Source of the DNA: Alistipes sp.
GTDB lineage: Bacteria; Bacteroidota; Bacteroidia; Bacteroidales; Rikenellaceae
Assembly: GCA_022511345.1 (NCBI GenBank)
Contig: JAFLRR010000006.1
Coordinates: forward strand, 62,001 to 126,000
DNA length: 64,000 nt
Direction: 5' to 3'
Shown: positions 48,394 through 59,199 of the stretch, piece after piece
How positions within the stretch are numbered: position 1 is the first letter of the stretch
How the letters are laid out: the number at the start of each line of letters is the position of its first letter
Position numbers and translations under genes: made by a program
The notes under the pieces: model-generated
The model's input: the letters and a program-made list of their open reading frames with translations, nothing else
The model's database searches: none
Told to the model about the DNA's origin: nothing

Positions 48394-49779
48394 ATGAAAA
48401 GATTGATAATGATAGCTGCCGCAGCGGCACTGTGCGGATGCGGCATATACAAACCCTACACGCGGCCCGAGATTAAGACCGACGACCTCTACGGCGCGGG
48501 CGTGGCCACTGCCGACACGCTCACGCTCGGCGATGCCCACTGGCACGAGATGTTCTCGGACAAGGAGCTGCAGCAGCTCATCGAGCTCGGACTGCAGAAC
48601 AACACCGACATCAGGTCGGCGCACCTGCGCGTGCAGGAGGCCGAGGCTACGCTCAAGTCGGCGCGGCTGGCATATCTGCCCTCGTTCAACTTCACGCCCC
48701 AGGGCACCGTCAGCAGCTTCGACCTGCAGCCTGCGGTCAAGACCTACACGGTGCCCGTGACTGCGAGCTGGCAGCTGGACATCTTCGGCGGCATAACCAA
48801 CGCCAAGCGCCGCGCGAGGGCTCTCTACGAGCAGAGCAGCGAGTATCGCCGTGCGGTGCGCGTGCAGCTCATATCGGGCATAGCCAACCTCTACTACACG
48901 CTGCTGATGCTCGACGAGCAGCTCGAGGTGTCGACGCAGACGGTGGACAAGTGGCGCCAGAGCACGCAGATGATGCGCGATTTGAAGCAGGCCGGAATGG
49001 CTACCGAGGCCGCCGTGGCGCAGTACGAGGGCAACACCTACGCCATCGAGGCGTCGCTGTATGACCTGAAGTACCAGATTCGCCAGGTCGAGAACTCGCT
49101 CTGCACGCTTCTGGGACAGGCGCCGCACACCATAGCGCGCGGCAAGCTCGAGGCCCAGCGGCTGCCCGAGAGTTTAGCTACGGGAGTGCCTCTGCAGATG
49201 CTGACCAACCGCCCCGACATCAAGGCGGCGGAATATTCGCTCATGCAGGCCTACTACGCTACCGCCGAGGCCCGCTCGGCGCTCTACCCCTCGATTACCC
49301 TGAGCGGTACGGCCGGGTGGACCAACAGCGCCGGTTCGGCCATAGTCAACCCCGGAAAGTTCCTCTGGTCGGTGGTGGGGCAGCTTGTGCAGCCCATCTT
49401 CAACGCCGGTGCGGGACGTGCGCGCGTGAAGATTATGAAGGCGCAGCAGGAGGAGGCCCGTCTGGCATTCGGACAGGCGCTGCTCAACGCCGGCGCCGAG
49501 GTCAACAACGCCCTGGCGCAGACGCAGTCGGCACGTGCCAAGAACGAGCTGCGCCGAAACCAGATTGCAGCTCTGGAGCGTGCTGTCGAGAGCACGGAGC
49601 TGCTGATGCGCTACTCGCCGACGACCTATGTCGAGGTGCTTACGGCCGAGCAGTCGCTGCTTGCGGCGCGTCTGTCGCAGATTGCCGACCGCTTCGACGA
49701 GCTGCAGGGCGCCGTGAACCTCTACCGCTCGCTGGGCGGCGGCCGCGACGAGGCTGTTGAGGCTGAAACCGGAAAATAG
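48394..49779 (+). CDS. Outer-membrane efflux protein (TolC/OprM type)
   Basis: Lipoprotein signal AALCGCGIYKPYTRPE; NNTDIRSAHLRVQEAEATLKSARLAYLPSFNFT...NRPDIKAAEYSLMQAYYATAEARSALYPSITLSGTAGW. Confidence 0.95.
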   Translation: MKRLIMIAAAAALCGCGIYKPYTRPEIKTDDLYGAGVATADTLTLGDAHWHEMFSDKELQQLIELGLQNNTDIRSAHLRVQEAEATLKSARLAYLPSFNFTPQGTVSSFDLQPAVKTYTVPVTASWQLDIFGGITNAKRRARALYEQSSEYRRAVRVQLISGIANLYYTLLMLDEQLEVSTQTVDKWRQSTQMMRDLKQAGMATEAAVAQYEGNTYAIEASLYDLKYQIRQVENSLCTLLGQAPHTIARGKLEAQRLPESLATGVPLQMLTNRPDIKAAEYSLMQAYYATAEARSALYPSITLSGTAGWTNSAGSAIVNPGKFLWSVVGQLVQPIFNAGAGRARVKIMKAQQEEARLAFGQALLNAGAEVNNALAQTQSARAKNELRRNQIAALERAVESTELLMRYSPTTYVEVLTAEQSLLAARLSQIADRFDELQGAVNLYRSLGGGRDEAVEAETGK

Positions 49780-49785
49780 TGCGCC

Positions 49786-50373
49786 ATGAAGAATGCCGAT
49801 AAGCGCAACCGTGTGATAGAGATTACGTGCGACATCATCACCCGGCAGGGCATACGCTCTGCGCGGGTCGATGAGATAGCGCACATAGCCGGCATATCGA
49901 AGCGGACGCTCTACGAGCTGTTCGAGGATAAGACTGAGTTGATATTCAGCTGTCTGGAGCGCCTGAGCTCCTGGCGCCGCGAGATGCTCGACCGCAAGTT
50001 CAACGGCCGCAACGGAAACTCGCTGCGCGCTGCCGCCGAATTCGTGCGCGAGTATACCGATGCGCTCTATCTGTTCGAGTGCGAGTTTCTTGCCGACCTG
50101 AAGAACCGTGCCGAGTTCGCCGAGAACTACCGGCGCGACTGCATCTTCTGGAAGGAGCGCATGATGCAGCTGCTGCAGCGCACCATAGAGGACGGATACG
50201 TGCCTGCTCAGACGGATGTCGAGCTGATTGCCGAGACCATACTCTCGCAGGGCTACGACCTGCGCATGGCCGGCCGCGACCGCACCTCGCAGAGGGTGAT
50301 TGCCGGGGCGCTGCTGCGCGGCATATCGACTCCGGCGGGCGTGGCGCTCTTCGACGACGGAGGGGTTATGTAG
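49786..50373 (+). CDS. TetR-family transcriptional regulator
   Basis: VIEITCDIITRQGIRSARVDEIAHIAGISKRTLYELFEDKTELI. Confidence 0.93.
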   Translation: MKNADKRNRVIEITCDIITRQGIRSARVDEIAHIAGISKRTLYELFEDKTELIFSCLERLSSWRREMLDRKFNGRNGNSLRAAAEFVREYTDALYLFECEFLADLKNRAEFAENYRRDCIFWKERMMQLLQRTIEDGYVPAQTDVELIAETILSQGYDLRMAGRDRTSQRVIAGALLRGISTPAGVALFDDGGVM

Positions 50374-50395
50374 ACTCCCTTCGGAAAGGGGAGAT

Positions 50396-50430
50396 AAAAA
50401 GCCGCCGGCACGACTGCCGGCGGCTTTTTC
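50396..50430. terminator. Bidirectional terminator between tetR and tdk
   Basis: AAAAAGCCGCCGGCA CGAC TGCCGGCGGCTTTTT. Confidence 0.9.
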
Positions 50431-50451
50431 CTTTGCGCGCAAAGGGATGGG

Positions 50452-51021
50452 CTACTGCTTGCCGCTGAGCTCCTTGAAGCAGTGGCGGCAGACGGGCTCA
50501 TAGGTCCCGTGGGCGCCCAGCATGACCTGGCGCTCGTCGTCGGTCAGGCGGTGGGAGTGGTTTGCCAGGTTGCCGCAGCGGACGCATATGGCGTGCACCT
50601 TGGTGACATACTCGGCAGTGGCCATCAGGTCGGGCATGGGGCCGAACGGCTTGCCCGTGTAGTCCATATCCAGGCCGGCGACTATGACCCTTATGCCCGA
50701 GTCGGCCAGCTGCCGGCAGACGTCGACTATGCCGGCGTCGAAGAACTGAGCCTCGTCGATTCCCACCACGTCGACATCCGAGGCCAGCAGCGGAATGTTC
50801 TGCGGCGAGGAGACCGGCGTGGAGCGTATGGCGTTGGCGTCGTGCGAGACGACCTCCTCCTCGGAGTAGCGCACGTCGATGCAGGGCTTGAATATCTCGA
50901 CCTTGAGGTTGGCGAAGCGCGCGCGCTTCAGGCGGCGTATGAGCTCCTCGGTTTTGCCCGAGAACATCGAGCCGCAGATTACCTCTATCCAGCCTTTGCG
51001 GCTTGCATTTTCCAAAAACAT
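50452..51021 (-). CDS. tdk: Thymidine kinase
   Basis: [25 protein letters not shown]...[12 protein letters not shown]...[18 protein letters not shown]. Confidence 0.97.
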   Translation of the reverse strand: MFLENASRKGWIEVICGSMFSGKTEELIRRLKRARFANLKVEIFKPCIDVRYSEEEVVSHDANAIRSTPVSSPQNIPLLASDVDVVGIDEAQFFDAGIVDVCRQLADSGIRVIVAGLDMDYTGKPFGPMPDLMATAEYVTKVHAICVRCGNLANHSHRLTDDERQVMLGAHGTYEPVCRHCFKELSGKQ

Positions 51022-51073
51022 AGCTTGACTGTTATGCCTGCCGGCGCTGCGGGCGGGCGGTTTAGTGATGGTG

Positions 51074-52384
51074 TTACTCGTCGATGCGTCTGATGTTGGC
51101 ACCCAGAGCATTCAGTCGGCGGTCGATACTGTCGTAGCCGCGGTCTATCTGCTCTATGCGGCGGATTGTCGAGGTGCCCTCGGCGCTCATGGCCGCCATC
51201 AGCAGCGCTATTCCGGCGCGTATGTCGGGCGACGACATGTCGGTGGCGCGCAGGCGTATGCGGCGGTCGTGGCCTATGACCACGGCGCGGTGTGGGTCGC
51301 AGAGGATTATCTGCGCGCCCATCTCGATGAGCTTGTCGACAAAGAACAGGCGGCTCTCGAACATCTTCTGGTGTATGAGCACCGAGCCTTCGGCCTGCGT
51401 GGCCACGACCAAAAATATCGACAGCAGGTCGGGCGTGAGGCCCGGCCACGGCGCGTCGGATACCGACATGATGGAGCCGTCGAGGAACGACTCGATGCGG
51501 TAGTGGTCGTGACGCGGAATTATCAAATCGTCGCCGTTGCGTACCAGGCGTATTCCCATGCGCTCGAACTGCTGGGGGATGATGCCGAGGTTGTCGAGCG
51601 AGACGTTGCGCAGCGTGAGCTCCGAGCCGGTTATGGCCGCCATGCCGATGAAGCTGCCCACCTCGATCATGTCGGGCAGAAGCGTATGCTCGGTGCCGCC
51701 GAGCGACTCCACGCCGTCGATTTCGAGCATGTTGGACTTGATGCCGCTGATGCGCGCGCCCATGCGGTTGAGCATGTGGCACAGCTGCTGGATGTAGGGC
51801 TCGCAGGCGGCGTTGTAGATGGTGGTGTGGCCCTGTGCCAGCACGGCCGCCATGATGATGTTGGCAGTACCCGTCACTGAGGCCTCGTCGAGGTGTATGT
51901 AGCAGCCTTTCAGGCGCTTTGCGCGCACGGTGTAGAAGTCTCCGCCATCGCCGGTCTCAATCTCGGCGCCGAGCTTCTGGAAGCCCAGCAGGTGGGTGTC
52001 CAGACGCCTGCGGCCTATCTTGTCGCCGCCGGGCTTGGGCATGTATCCGGCGCCGAAACGTGCCAGCAGCGGGCCGACCATCATCACCGAGCCGCGCAGA
52101 CGCCGCACACGGGCGGCATAGTCGGGACTGCGGTGGTAGTCGGGGTCGATGTCGCGGGCACAGAGGGCCCACGATGTATCGTCGAGCCGCTCGACCTGAA
52201 CGCCTACGGATTCGAGAAGCTCGATTTGGCGGATGACGTCCTCGATGTTGGGGACGTTGCGGACCACCACGCGCTCCCGTGTGAGAAGCGCGGCGCAGAG
52301 AATCTGCAGAGCCTCGTTCTTGGCTCCCTGCGGAGTTATTTCGCCGTGCAGGCGGTGTCCTCCCTCGACCTTGAATAGTGCCAT
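51074..52384 (-). CDS. murA: UDP-N-acetylglucosamine 1-carboxyvinyltransferase
   Basis: [35 protein letters not shown]...[17 protein letters not shown]. Confidence 0.97.
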   Translation of the reverse strand: MALFKVEGGHRLHGEITPQGAKNEALQILCAALLTRERVVVRNVPNIEDVIRQIELLESVGVQVERLDDTSWALCARDIDPDYHRSPDYAARVRRLRGSVMMVGPLLARFGAGYMPKPGGDKIGRRRLDTHLLGFQKLGAEIETGDGGDFYTVRAKRLKGCYIHLDEASVTGTANIIMAAVLAQGHTTIYNAACEPYIQQLCHMLNRMGARISGIKSNMLEIDGVESLGGTEHTLLPDMIEVGSFIGMAAITGSELTLRNVSLDNLGIIPQQFERMGIRLVRNGDDLIIPRHDHYRIESFLDGSIMSVSDAPWPGLTPDLLSIFLVVATQAEGSVLIHQKMFESRLFFVDKLIEMGAQIILCDPHRAVVIGHDRRIRLRATDMSSPDIRAGIALLMAAMSAEGTSTIRRIEQIDRGYDSIDRRLNALGANIRRIDE

Positions 52385-52520
52385 ATCTGTAGAGTATGTT
52401 TTTTCAGCATGAATGCTCCCGTGCGCCCTGCCTGCCCGCGGGCCTGGCCGTGCGCCTGGAAACACGGTATAAATTTACGAAAAAAACGGCTAACATCGCC
52501 ACTCGCGCCCCATAAATTCG

Positions 52521-53765
52521 TCACTCGGCATCGACGAATTTGTAGAGCGAATCGCCGCGTCGGATGACGGCCGCGGTCTTGACCGAGCAGAGCGTGCCCT
52601 GCACAGCCGTTCTCACGGGCGTGCCGTCGGGACCGTGAAGCTCGCCGACGCTCTGCTCCTCGACGCCCGTGGTGGCGCCCATGAAGAAGATGTCGTCGCC
52701 CAGGTCCAGGGGCGAGGCCTCGACCGATATCTCGGCCACCGACAGCCGCTTGTAGAAGTTGACCACCTTGCCCACATAGACCTTGCGGCGCGTGGCCGAC
52801 GAGCCGTAGCGGGCGCTGTGCTCGACGACGGGCCGGCCGGCATAGTATCCCTCCCAGAATCCGCGGTTGAAGACCTCGGCAAGACGCTCGCGCAGCGCCG
52901 CGGCATATTCGGGCGTGTATGTCCCCGATGCCAGGGCCTCGAGCGCCAGATTGTAGACCTCGACCGTGCGCTTGACATACTCGGCGCCGCGGGCGCGGCC
53001 CTCGATTTTCAGCACGCTCACGCCCGCGCCGATGAATCGGTCCAGAAAGTCGACCGTGCAGAGGTCCTTGGGCGAGAATATGTACTCTCCCTCGGTGTCG
53101 AGCGCGGCGCCCGTCTCCTTGTCGGTGACGGTATACTTGCGGCGGCATATCTGGCGGCACTCGCCGCGGTTGGCCGAGCACGAGGTCTCGTGCAGGCTCA
53201 GGTAGCACTTGCCCGATACGGCCATGCAGAGGGCTCCGTGGGCGAACATCTCGATTTTGACTAACCCGCCGCGCGGTCCGCGGATGTCGCGCTCGGCGAT
53301 TTGGGCGCTGATGGCGGCCACCTGCTCGAGACTCAGCTCGCGGGCCAGCACGACAGTGTCGGCCCACTGCGAGTAGAACTCCAGGGCCTCGATGTTGGAG
53401 ATGTTGCACTGGGTGGAGATGTGGACCTCGACACCCGAGCGGTAGGCGTAGAGTATGGCGGCCAGGTCGCTGGCTATGACGGCATCGATGCCCGCCTGCC
53501 GGGCGCGGTCTATAAGGCTGCGCATATTGCTGGCCTCGTTGTCGTAGATTACGGTGTTGACGGTCAGGTAGGCGCGCGCGCCCGCGGCATGAGCGCGGGC
53601 TACTACCTCGGCAATGTCCTCCTCGGTGAAGTTGGCCGCCGAGTGCGAGCGCATGTTGAGGCGTCCGGCGCCGAAGTATATCGAGTCGGCGCCGGCGGCA
53701 AGGGCCGCAGCCAGCGACTCGAACGAGCCGGCGGGAGCCATTATCTCTATGTCGGAGCGTTTCAT
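52521..53765 (-). CDS. U32-family peptidase/hydroxylation-type protein
   Basis: IEIMAPAGSFESLAAALAAGADSIYFGAGRLNMRSHSAANFT...FAHGALCMAVSGKCYLS...NRGECRQICRRKY. Confidence 0.95.
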   Translation of the reverse strand: MKRSDIEIMAPAGSFESLAAALAAGADSIYFGAGRLNMRSHSAANFTEEDIAEVVARAHAAGARAYLTVNTVIYDNEASNMRSLIDRARQAGIDAVIASDLAAILYAYRSGVEVHISTQCNISNIEALEFYSQWADTVVLARELSLEQVAAISAQIAERDIRGPRGGLVKIEMFAHGALCMAVSGKCYLSLHETSCSANRGECRQICRRKYTVTDKETGAALDTEGEYIFSPKDLCTVDFLDRFIGAGVSVLKIEGRARGAEYVKRTVEVYNLALEALASGTYTPEYAAALRERLAEVFNRGFWEGYYAGRPVVEHSARYGSSATRRKVYVGKVVNFYKRLSVAEISVEASPLDLGDDIFFMGATTGVEEQSVGELHGPDGTPVRTAVQGTLCSVKTAAVIRRGDSLYKFVDAE

Positions 53766-53772
53766 CGCGGCT

Positions 53773-54747
53773 CTATTTTCTGCGTCCTATGAGGCTCGAG
53801 GCGAACTCGCGCAGGTGAATCGTCCGCTCGCGGGGTATGTCCAGCGTGTCGAGTATTCCCAGGGCGCGCTCGAAGCGCACTGATATCTGCTGCTCGGTCA
53901 GACGCTTGACGTCGAGCTGCTCGTATACGGCCTTGATGCGGGCTATTTTTTCGTCGTCGGTGAGCGAAGTGTCGCGATGCGTGTGCCGCAGGATGTCGCG
54001 CACGCTCTCGTCGGCGCGGCTCATGGCCGTGACCATCAGATAGGTCTGCTTGCCCTCGAGGATGTCGCCGCCGATGCGTTTGCCCAGCTCCTTCTCGGTT
54101 CCGAAGCTGTCGAGAAGGTCGTCCTGGAGCTGAAAGGCGAGACCCAGCTCGCCGGCGAAGCGCGACAGCTTGCGGCAGTCGTCGTCCGAGGCGCCGCCTA
54201 TGAGCGCTCCGATTGAGGCCGAGCCGGCCAGAAGGACCGACGTCTTGAGTTCGATCATGCGCATGTAGTCGACCACCGACACGCGGGTCCGCGACTCGAA
54301 GTCCATGTCGTACTGCTGGCCCTCGCAGACCTCGGCGGCCATCTTGTTGAATATGTCGAGTATGCGCGGCAGCAGCTCCTCGGGCGAGCGGCGCAGCATG
54401 CGGTAGGCGCATATGAGCATCGCGTCGCCTGAGAGTATGGCCACGTTCGAGCCCCACTTTGCGCAGACGGTAGGCTTGCCGCGGCGCACTGAGGCGTTGT
54501 CCATGATGTCGTCGTGCAGCAGTGTGAAGTTGTGGAACACCTCCACGGCCGTGGCGGCCGGCAGAGCGGGGCGTATGTCGTCCGAGTAGGCTCCGCAGGC
54601 GAGCAGCAGCAGCATGGGACGCAGGCGTTTGCCGCCGCCCGACATGGAGTATACAAGCGGCGCGTAGAGCCGTTCGGGCTCCACCGGGGGCTCGAGCTGC
54701 GCCAGATGGTTCTCGAAAATCGAGAGCAGTTGTTCGTTTGTCGGCAT
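53773..54747 (-). CDS. Polyprenyl diphosphate synthase
   Basis: GGKRLRPMLLLLAC...LLHDDIMDNASVRRGKPT...GLAFQLQDDLLDSFG. Confidence 0.95.
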   Translation of the reverse strand: MPTNEQLLSIFENHLAQLEPPVEPERLYAPLVYSMSGGGKRLRPMLLLLACGAYSDDIRPALPAATAVEVFHNFTLLHDDIMDNASVRRGKPTVCAKWGSNVAILSGDAMLICAYRMLRRSPEELLPRILDIFNKMAAEVCEGQQYDMDFESRTRVSVVDYMRMIELKTSVLLAGSASIGALIGGASDDDCRKLSRFAGELGLAFQLQDDLLDSFGTEKELGKRIGGDILEGKQTYLMVTAMSRADESVRDILRHTHRDTSLTDDEKIARIKAVYEQLDVKRLTEQQISVRFERALGILDTLDIPRERTIHLREFASSLIGRRK

Positions 54748-54812
54748 GTGGCTTCGTTAATTTTGTTCCCAAAAATACAAAAAAAAACGTTGCTGAAGCC
54801 GATTTTTATTTA

Positions 54813-54820
54813 TAACTTTG
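54813..54820 (+). promoter_or_regulatory. -7 element TAACTTTG upstream of the ROK kinase
   Basis: TAnnTTTG 25 bp upstream of the ATG. Confidence 0.45.
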
Positions 54821-54844
54821 AATCAACTTTAATTATCGACCAAA

Positions 54845-55849
54845 ATGAAAAAACTCGCTATCGGAATAGATATAGGCGGCATAAACACCGCCTTCGGTCT
54901 GGTGGACGACGAGGGCACTGTGTATGCCGAGTATGTCGTCTCGACAAAGAAATATCCCCGCTTCGACGACTACCAGCCCTATGTCGAGGAGCTGTGCGGA
55001 GCCATAAAGACCATGCTGGGTACCGTGTCGTTCGACTTCGAGCTCACCGGAATAGGCATCGGAGCACCCAATGCCAACTACCACACCGGCACCATCGAGC
55101 ATCCGGCCAACCTGTGGAAGTTCACCGAGGCCAATGCCGGCTGCGACGAGTCGCTGCGCGTGTTCCACCTGGCTGCGGACATAGGACGCCGCTTCCCCGG
55201 CGTGGAGGTTCTCATGACCAACGACGCCAACGCCGCCACCATAGGCGAGATGGTCTACGGCAACGCCCGCGGAATGAAGGATTTCGTGATGGTCACGCTC
55301 GGCACGGGCTTAGGCTCGGGATTCGTGGCCAACGGCGAGATGATATACGGCCACGACGGCTTCGCCGGCGAGTTCGGACACGTGGTAGTGCGCCCCGGCG
55401 GCCGCAAGTGCGGCTGCGGCCGCAGAGGATGCCTCGAGGCATATGTTTCGGCGACGGGAATAAAGCGCACGGCCTTCGAGCTGATGGCCGAGATGACCGA
55501 ACCCTCGGAGCTGCGCGGCATAGCCTATGACGACTTCGACTCGGCCATGGTCTCGGCCGCGGCCGACAAGGGCGACCCCGTGGCGCTGGAGGCCTTCCGC
55601 GTGACGGGCGAGATGCTCGGCAAGGCGCTGGCCGACATGGTTGTCATAACCTCGCCCGAGGCGGTGTTCCTCTTCGGCGGACTGGCCAAGGCCGGCGACA
55701 AGATTTTCGAGCCTACGAAGCGCTACATGGAGCAGAACATGCTCTCGGTCTTCAAGAACAAGGTTCGCATACTGCCGTCGGGAATCGAGGGCAAGAATGC
55801 CGCCATACTCGGCGCGGCTGCACTCATATGGCAGCACCGCCGCGCATAG
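54845..55849 (+). CDS. ROK-family sugar kinase (glucokinase-like)
   Basis: LAIGIDIGGINTAFGLVDDEGTV...MTNDANAATIGE...VTLGTGLGSGFV...GEFGHVVVRPGGRKCGCGRRGCLEAYVS. Confidence 0.93.
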   Translation: MKKLAIGIDIGGINTAFGLVDDEGTVYAEYVVSTKKYPRFDDYQPYVEELCGAIKTMLGTVSFDFELTGIGIGAPNANYHTGTIEHPANLWKFTEANAGCDESLRVFHLAADIGRRFPGVEVLMTNDANAATIGEMVYGNARGMKDFVMVTLGTGLGSGFVANGEMIYGHDGFAGEFGHVVVRPGGRKCGCGRRGCLEAYVSATGIKRTAFELMAEMTEPSELRGIAYDDFDSAMVSAAADKGDPVALEAFRVTGEMLGKALADMVVITSPEAVFLFGGLAKAGDKIFEPTKRYMEQNMLSVFKNKVRILPSGIEGKNAAILGAAALIWQHRRA

Positions 55850-55875
55850 CGCGTCTGTCGAATGACCGCAATATT

Positions 55876-55905
55876 GAACGCCGGCCTCTTTCGGGGCCGG
55901 CGTTC
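55876..55905. terminator. Hairpin between convergent ROK kinase and 55923 genes
   Basis: GAACGCCGGCC...GGCCGGCGTTC. Confidence 0.7.
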
Positions 55906-55922
55906 GCATTGATGCTCCTCTT

Positions 55923-56858
55923 TTATCGCAGAGCTATCTGCGTGGAGCCTATCAGGTAACCGTCGGAGTATATCTGCACGGTGTACGTTCCGGCGTTGAA
56001 GCCGCTGCCGGCATAGTAGATGCCCACGGGCAGGTCGTCGTTCTCGTAGTCTACATCGCGCGATGCGGAGTAGGTCAGGCGCTCACCCTCGAACTCGAAG
56101 GTCGGCACGCTCTCGGTGGAGAGAGTATATCCGTCGGGCGAGACTATGCGCAGGTAGAGCGTGCGCTCGCCCGGCGAGGCCAGCTCGTTGGCCGCGATGA
56201 TGAAGTCGGCACGCAGACGTGCGGCATTCTTCACGCGCGAAATCTCCTTGCCGCGGGCGTTCAGCGCCGTGAGCGTTATCTCGCGGGCACGCAGTACGGA
56301 GCCCTGGCGCACTATGTTGTTCAGCTCGGCAGCCTTCTCCTCGGCGACCTCGGCGCGCAGCTTGACCGAACTTATCTCCTTGCGGTAGGATATATTCTCG
56401 TCTATGAGCTTGCTGTTGAGCTTGTTGAGCGAGTCTATCTGCCGCAGGTAGCCGCGCATGATGGTCTGCAGGGTGCCGACCTCCTTCTCGTACTGCTTGA
56501 TTTTGGCCAGGTTCCAGCTGCGCTCGCGCTTCAGGTCCTCCATCAGGGCGTTGGCCTTCTCGAGATTGGCCGTCATCGTGTCGTTGGTTATCTTCAGGTT
56601 GTCGTACTCGACAATCAGACGTCCCAGGTCGCTCTGTATAGAGTCGCGGTCGACCTTCAGCAGGTCGTAGTCGCGCTGCTGCTGGCGGTGTATGTTGAAA
56701 TAGAGGGCCGAGAGTGCGGCCAGAATGACTGCCAGAATCATTATCACGATTCTGTAGCCGACAATCGACTTGTTGTTCTTGTCGCTGCGGCCGTAGTCGA
56801 GCTCCTCGTCGTCCTCGAAGTCGGCGGGATTGTAACCTTTTCCGTTGAAATCTTCCAT
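55923..56858 (-). CDS. Single-TM coiled-coil protein of unknown function
   Basis: Acidic N-terminus, one TM (IVIMILAVILAALSALYF), long coiled coil, C-terminal beta-rich domain. Confidence 0.8.
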   Translation of the reverse strand: MEDFNGKGYNPADFEDDEELDYGRSDKNNKSIVGYRIVIMILAVILAALSALYFNIHRQQQRDYDLLKVDRDSIQSDLGRLIVEYDNLKITNDTMTANLEKANALMEDLKRERSWNLAKIKQYEKEVGTLQTIMRGYLRQIDSLNKLNSKLIDENISYRKEISSVKLRAEVAEEKAAELNNIVRQGSVLRAREITLTALNARGKEISRVKNAARLRADFIIAANELASPGERTLYLRIVSPDGYTLSTESVPTFEFEGERLTYSASRDVDYENDDLPVGIYYAGSGFNAGTYTVQIYSDGYLIGSTQIALR

Positions 56859-56936
56859 AAGTGTAGATTGTTACTTTAGTGCAAATATATAAAATAAATT
56901 CGGGAAAGAGAAAATGCCGGGCGATACCTATATAAT

Positions 56937-57241
56937 AATTAACAATTGCCAATTAGTAATTAGCAATTAACTCGGTCTTTGCTGTCTCTGCGGGCCTATG
57001 CCGGGCGGAGGCTTCGGCCCGCGCGACGTTCGTCACAGAGTTCCGCAAAGCTGTGCAATTCAAAATTCAAAATTATGGGCTGTCTCGCAACGCCTCATGA
57101 TACACAACCGTTATCTTCAACCGCTGCGGCGCGAAGCGTTCCGAGCCGGACGGCAAGATGCAAACCCTCAAATTATGCCCTGCGGAGCGTTTTTTTGTCG
57201 CTTTTGAGCGCAAAAGCGACAAAAAGCATTGGCAATTTAAC
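56937..57241. repeat. Copy of dispersed AT-flanked intergenic repeat (longest)
   Basis: aacaattgccaattagtaattagcaatt...aattcaaaattcaaaattatggg...tgcggcgcgaagcgtt...gccctgcggagcgttttt...gtcgcttttgagcgcaaaagcgac...cattggcaattt. Confidence 0.65.
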
Positions 57242-57361
57242 ATCTGCGCCTCACCGCATTGCAGAATTTAATACCTGATTATTAACTGTTCCTCTTTTTG
57301 GGTCACGGGACGTCGGCCGATAATTTTTGCCGACGGTTATTGCTAAATTCAAAACTTTTCC

Positions 57362-57369
57362 TATCTTTG
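57362..57369 (+). promoter_or_regulatory. -7 element TATCTTTG, upstream promoter of tRNA-tuf cluster
   Basis: TTG-N19-TATCTTTG. Confidence 0.6.
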
Positions 57370-57476
57370 CACCCGATTCTCGCTTTATTCGAGGAGTCGG
57401 AGACGTTCTTTGATACGGAGTCTGAAAATGATGAAAATTTACATCGTTTATTTTTGGCGGTGTAAAATTTTATTCT

Positions 57477-57484
57477 TACTTTTG
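57477..57484 (+). promoter_or_regulatory. -7 element TACTTTTG, proximal promoter of tRNA-tuf cluster
   Basis: TTG-N20-TACTTTTG, 21 bp before tRNA-Thr. Confidence 0.7.
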
Positions 57485-57504
57485 CAACCCGAACGGTCGC
57501 AACC

Positions 57505-57578
57505 GCCGATGTAGCTCAGTCGGTCAGAGCAGCTGATTTGTAATCAGCCGGTCGGGGGTTCGAATCCCTCCATCGGCT
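57505..57578 (+). tRNA. tRNA-Thr (TGT)
   Basis: Acceptor gccgatg/catcggc, anticodon loop tttgtaa, T-loop ggttcgaatcc. Confidence 0.96.
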
Positions 57579-57612
57579 CTAAAGCCGAACGGAAGGGGAG
57601 ACCGAGACATAA

Positions 57613-57695
57613 GGGAAGATACCAGAGTGGCCAAATGGGGCAGACTGTAAATCTGCTGGCGTACGCCTTCGGTGGTTCGAATCCATCTCTTCCCA
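57613..57695 (+). tRNA. tRNA-Tyr (GTA)
   Basis: Acceptor gggaaga/tcttccc, anticodon GTA, long variable arm, ggttcgaatcc. Confidence 0.96.
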
Positions 57696-57772
57696 CAACG
57701 ATGCCGAACGGGATTGCGAAACGCCGGCGCCTGAAAGCGCCGGGGATAAGCCTCCGGTTTCGGTGCGTTTTT

Positions 57773-57845
57773 GCGGAAGTAGCTCAGTTGATAGAGCATT
57801 AGCCTTCCAAGCTAAGGGTCGCGAGTTTGAGCCTCGTCTTCCGCT
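57773..57845 (+). tRNA. tRNA-Gly (TCC)
   Basis: Acceptor gcggaag/cttccgc, anticodon loop cttccaa. Confidence 0.95.
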
Positions 57846-57962
57846 CAAGAGTGCAGGTGCCGCCGGCATTCGACTCTCCCGAAAGGGGGTCGGACGGCGG
57901 ACACTCGCATGTGTATGAATGAACAGGAAAATTTTGTAGTAACTTAAATAACTTTGTGAACT

Positions 57963-59147
57963 ATGGCAAAAGAAAAATTCGACCGTTCGAAACCCCATGT
58001 GAACATTGGTACTATCGGACACGTTGACCACGGTAAGACCACCCTTACCGCCGCTATTACGACCGTTCTGTCGAAGAAGGGTCTCTCGGAGCTCCGCTCG
58101 TTCGACTCCATCGACAACGCTCCCGAGGAGAAGGAGCGCGGTATTACGATTAACACCGCACACGTTGAGTACCAGACCGCTACGCGTCACTATGCTCACG
58201 TGGACTGCCCGGGACACGCCGACTATGTGAAGAACATGGTTACCGGTGCCGCTCAGATGGACGGTGCAATCCTCGTGGTTGCTGCTACCGACGGCCCGAT
58301 GCCCCAGACCAACGAGCACGTGCTGCTGGCAAAGCAGGTGAACGTGCCGAAGATTGTCGTGTTCCTGAACAAGTGCGACATGGTTGACGACGCCGAGATG
58401 CTCGACCTGGTCGAGATGGAGGTTCGCGACCTGCTTGCAAAGTACGACTTCGACGAGAACTGCCCCATCATCCGCGGTTCCGCACTGGGCGGCCTGAACG
58501 GCGAGGCTCAGTGGGAGGACAAGATCATGGAGCTCATGAACGCTGTCGACGAGTACATTCCCATTCCCCAGCGTGACAACGAGAAGCCCTTCCTGATGCC
58601 TGTCGAGGACGTGTTCTCGATCACCGGCCGCGGTACCGTGCTCACGGGCCGTATCGAGACCGGTATCATCAAGGTCGGCGACCCCGTCGAGATCGTAGGT
58701 CTCGAGGAGAAGACCCTTTCGTCGGTATGTACCGGTGTCGAGATGTTCCGCAAGCTGCTCGACGAGGGCGAGGCTGGCGACAACGTAGGTCTGCTGATGC
58801 GCGGTATCGACAAGAAGGAGGTTAAGCGCGGTATGGTCGTGGCTAAGCCCGGTTCGATTACCCCGCACACCAAGTTCACCGCCGAGGTCTACATCCTGAA
58901 GAAGGAGGAGGGTGGCCGTCACACTCCGTTCCACAACAAGTACCGTCCCCAGTTCTATCTGCGCACGATGGACGTAACCGGCGAGGTTGCGCTTCCCGAG
59001 GGCGTTGACATGGTCATGCCGGGCGACCACGTAACCATCACCGTTACGCTGATCTACCCCGTGGCTCTGAACGAGGGTCTGCGCTTCGCAATCCGCGAGG
59101 GCGGCCGTACGGTCGGTGCAGGTCAGATCCTGAAGATCGTCGAGTAA
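57963..59147 (+). CDS. tuf: Elongation factor Tu
   Basis: [33 protein letters not shown]. Confidence 0.99.
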   Translation: MAKEKFDRSKPHVNIGTIGHVDHGKTTLTAAITTVLSKKGLSELRSFDSIDNAPEEKERGITINTAHVEYQTATRHYAHVDCPGHADYVKNMVTGAAQMDGAILVVAATDGPMPQTNEHVLLAKQVNVPKIVVFLNKCDMVDDAEMLDLVEMEVRDLLAKYDFDENCPIIRGSALGGLNGEAQWEDKIMELMNAVDEYIPIPQRDNEKPFLMPVEDVFSITGRGTVLTGRIETGIIKVGDPVEIVGLEEKTLSSVCTGVEMFRKLLDEGEAGDNVGLLMRGIDKKEVKRGMVVAKPGSITPHTKFTAEVYILKKEEGGRHTPFHNKYRPQFYLRTMDVTGEVALPEGVDMVMPGDHVTITVTLIYPVALNEGLRFAIREGGRTVGAGQILKIVE

Positions 59148-59199
59148 TCTCGAGACGATAACAAAGGGCGGGAGCGCCTCACAGCCTTCCGCCCGATTT

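Noticed and set aside
45157-49128. 1323-aa minus-strand ORF
   Set aside because: Antisense to clear RND permease and outer-membrane factor genes; His/Arg/Leu-rich low-complexity translation typical of antisense frames in GC-rich DNA.
54845-55849. Naming the ROK kinase glk
   Set aside because: ROK substrate specificity cannot be assigned from motifs alone.
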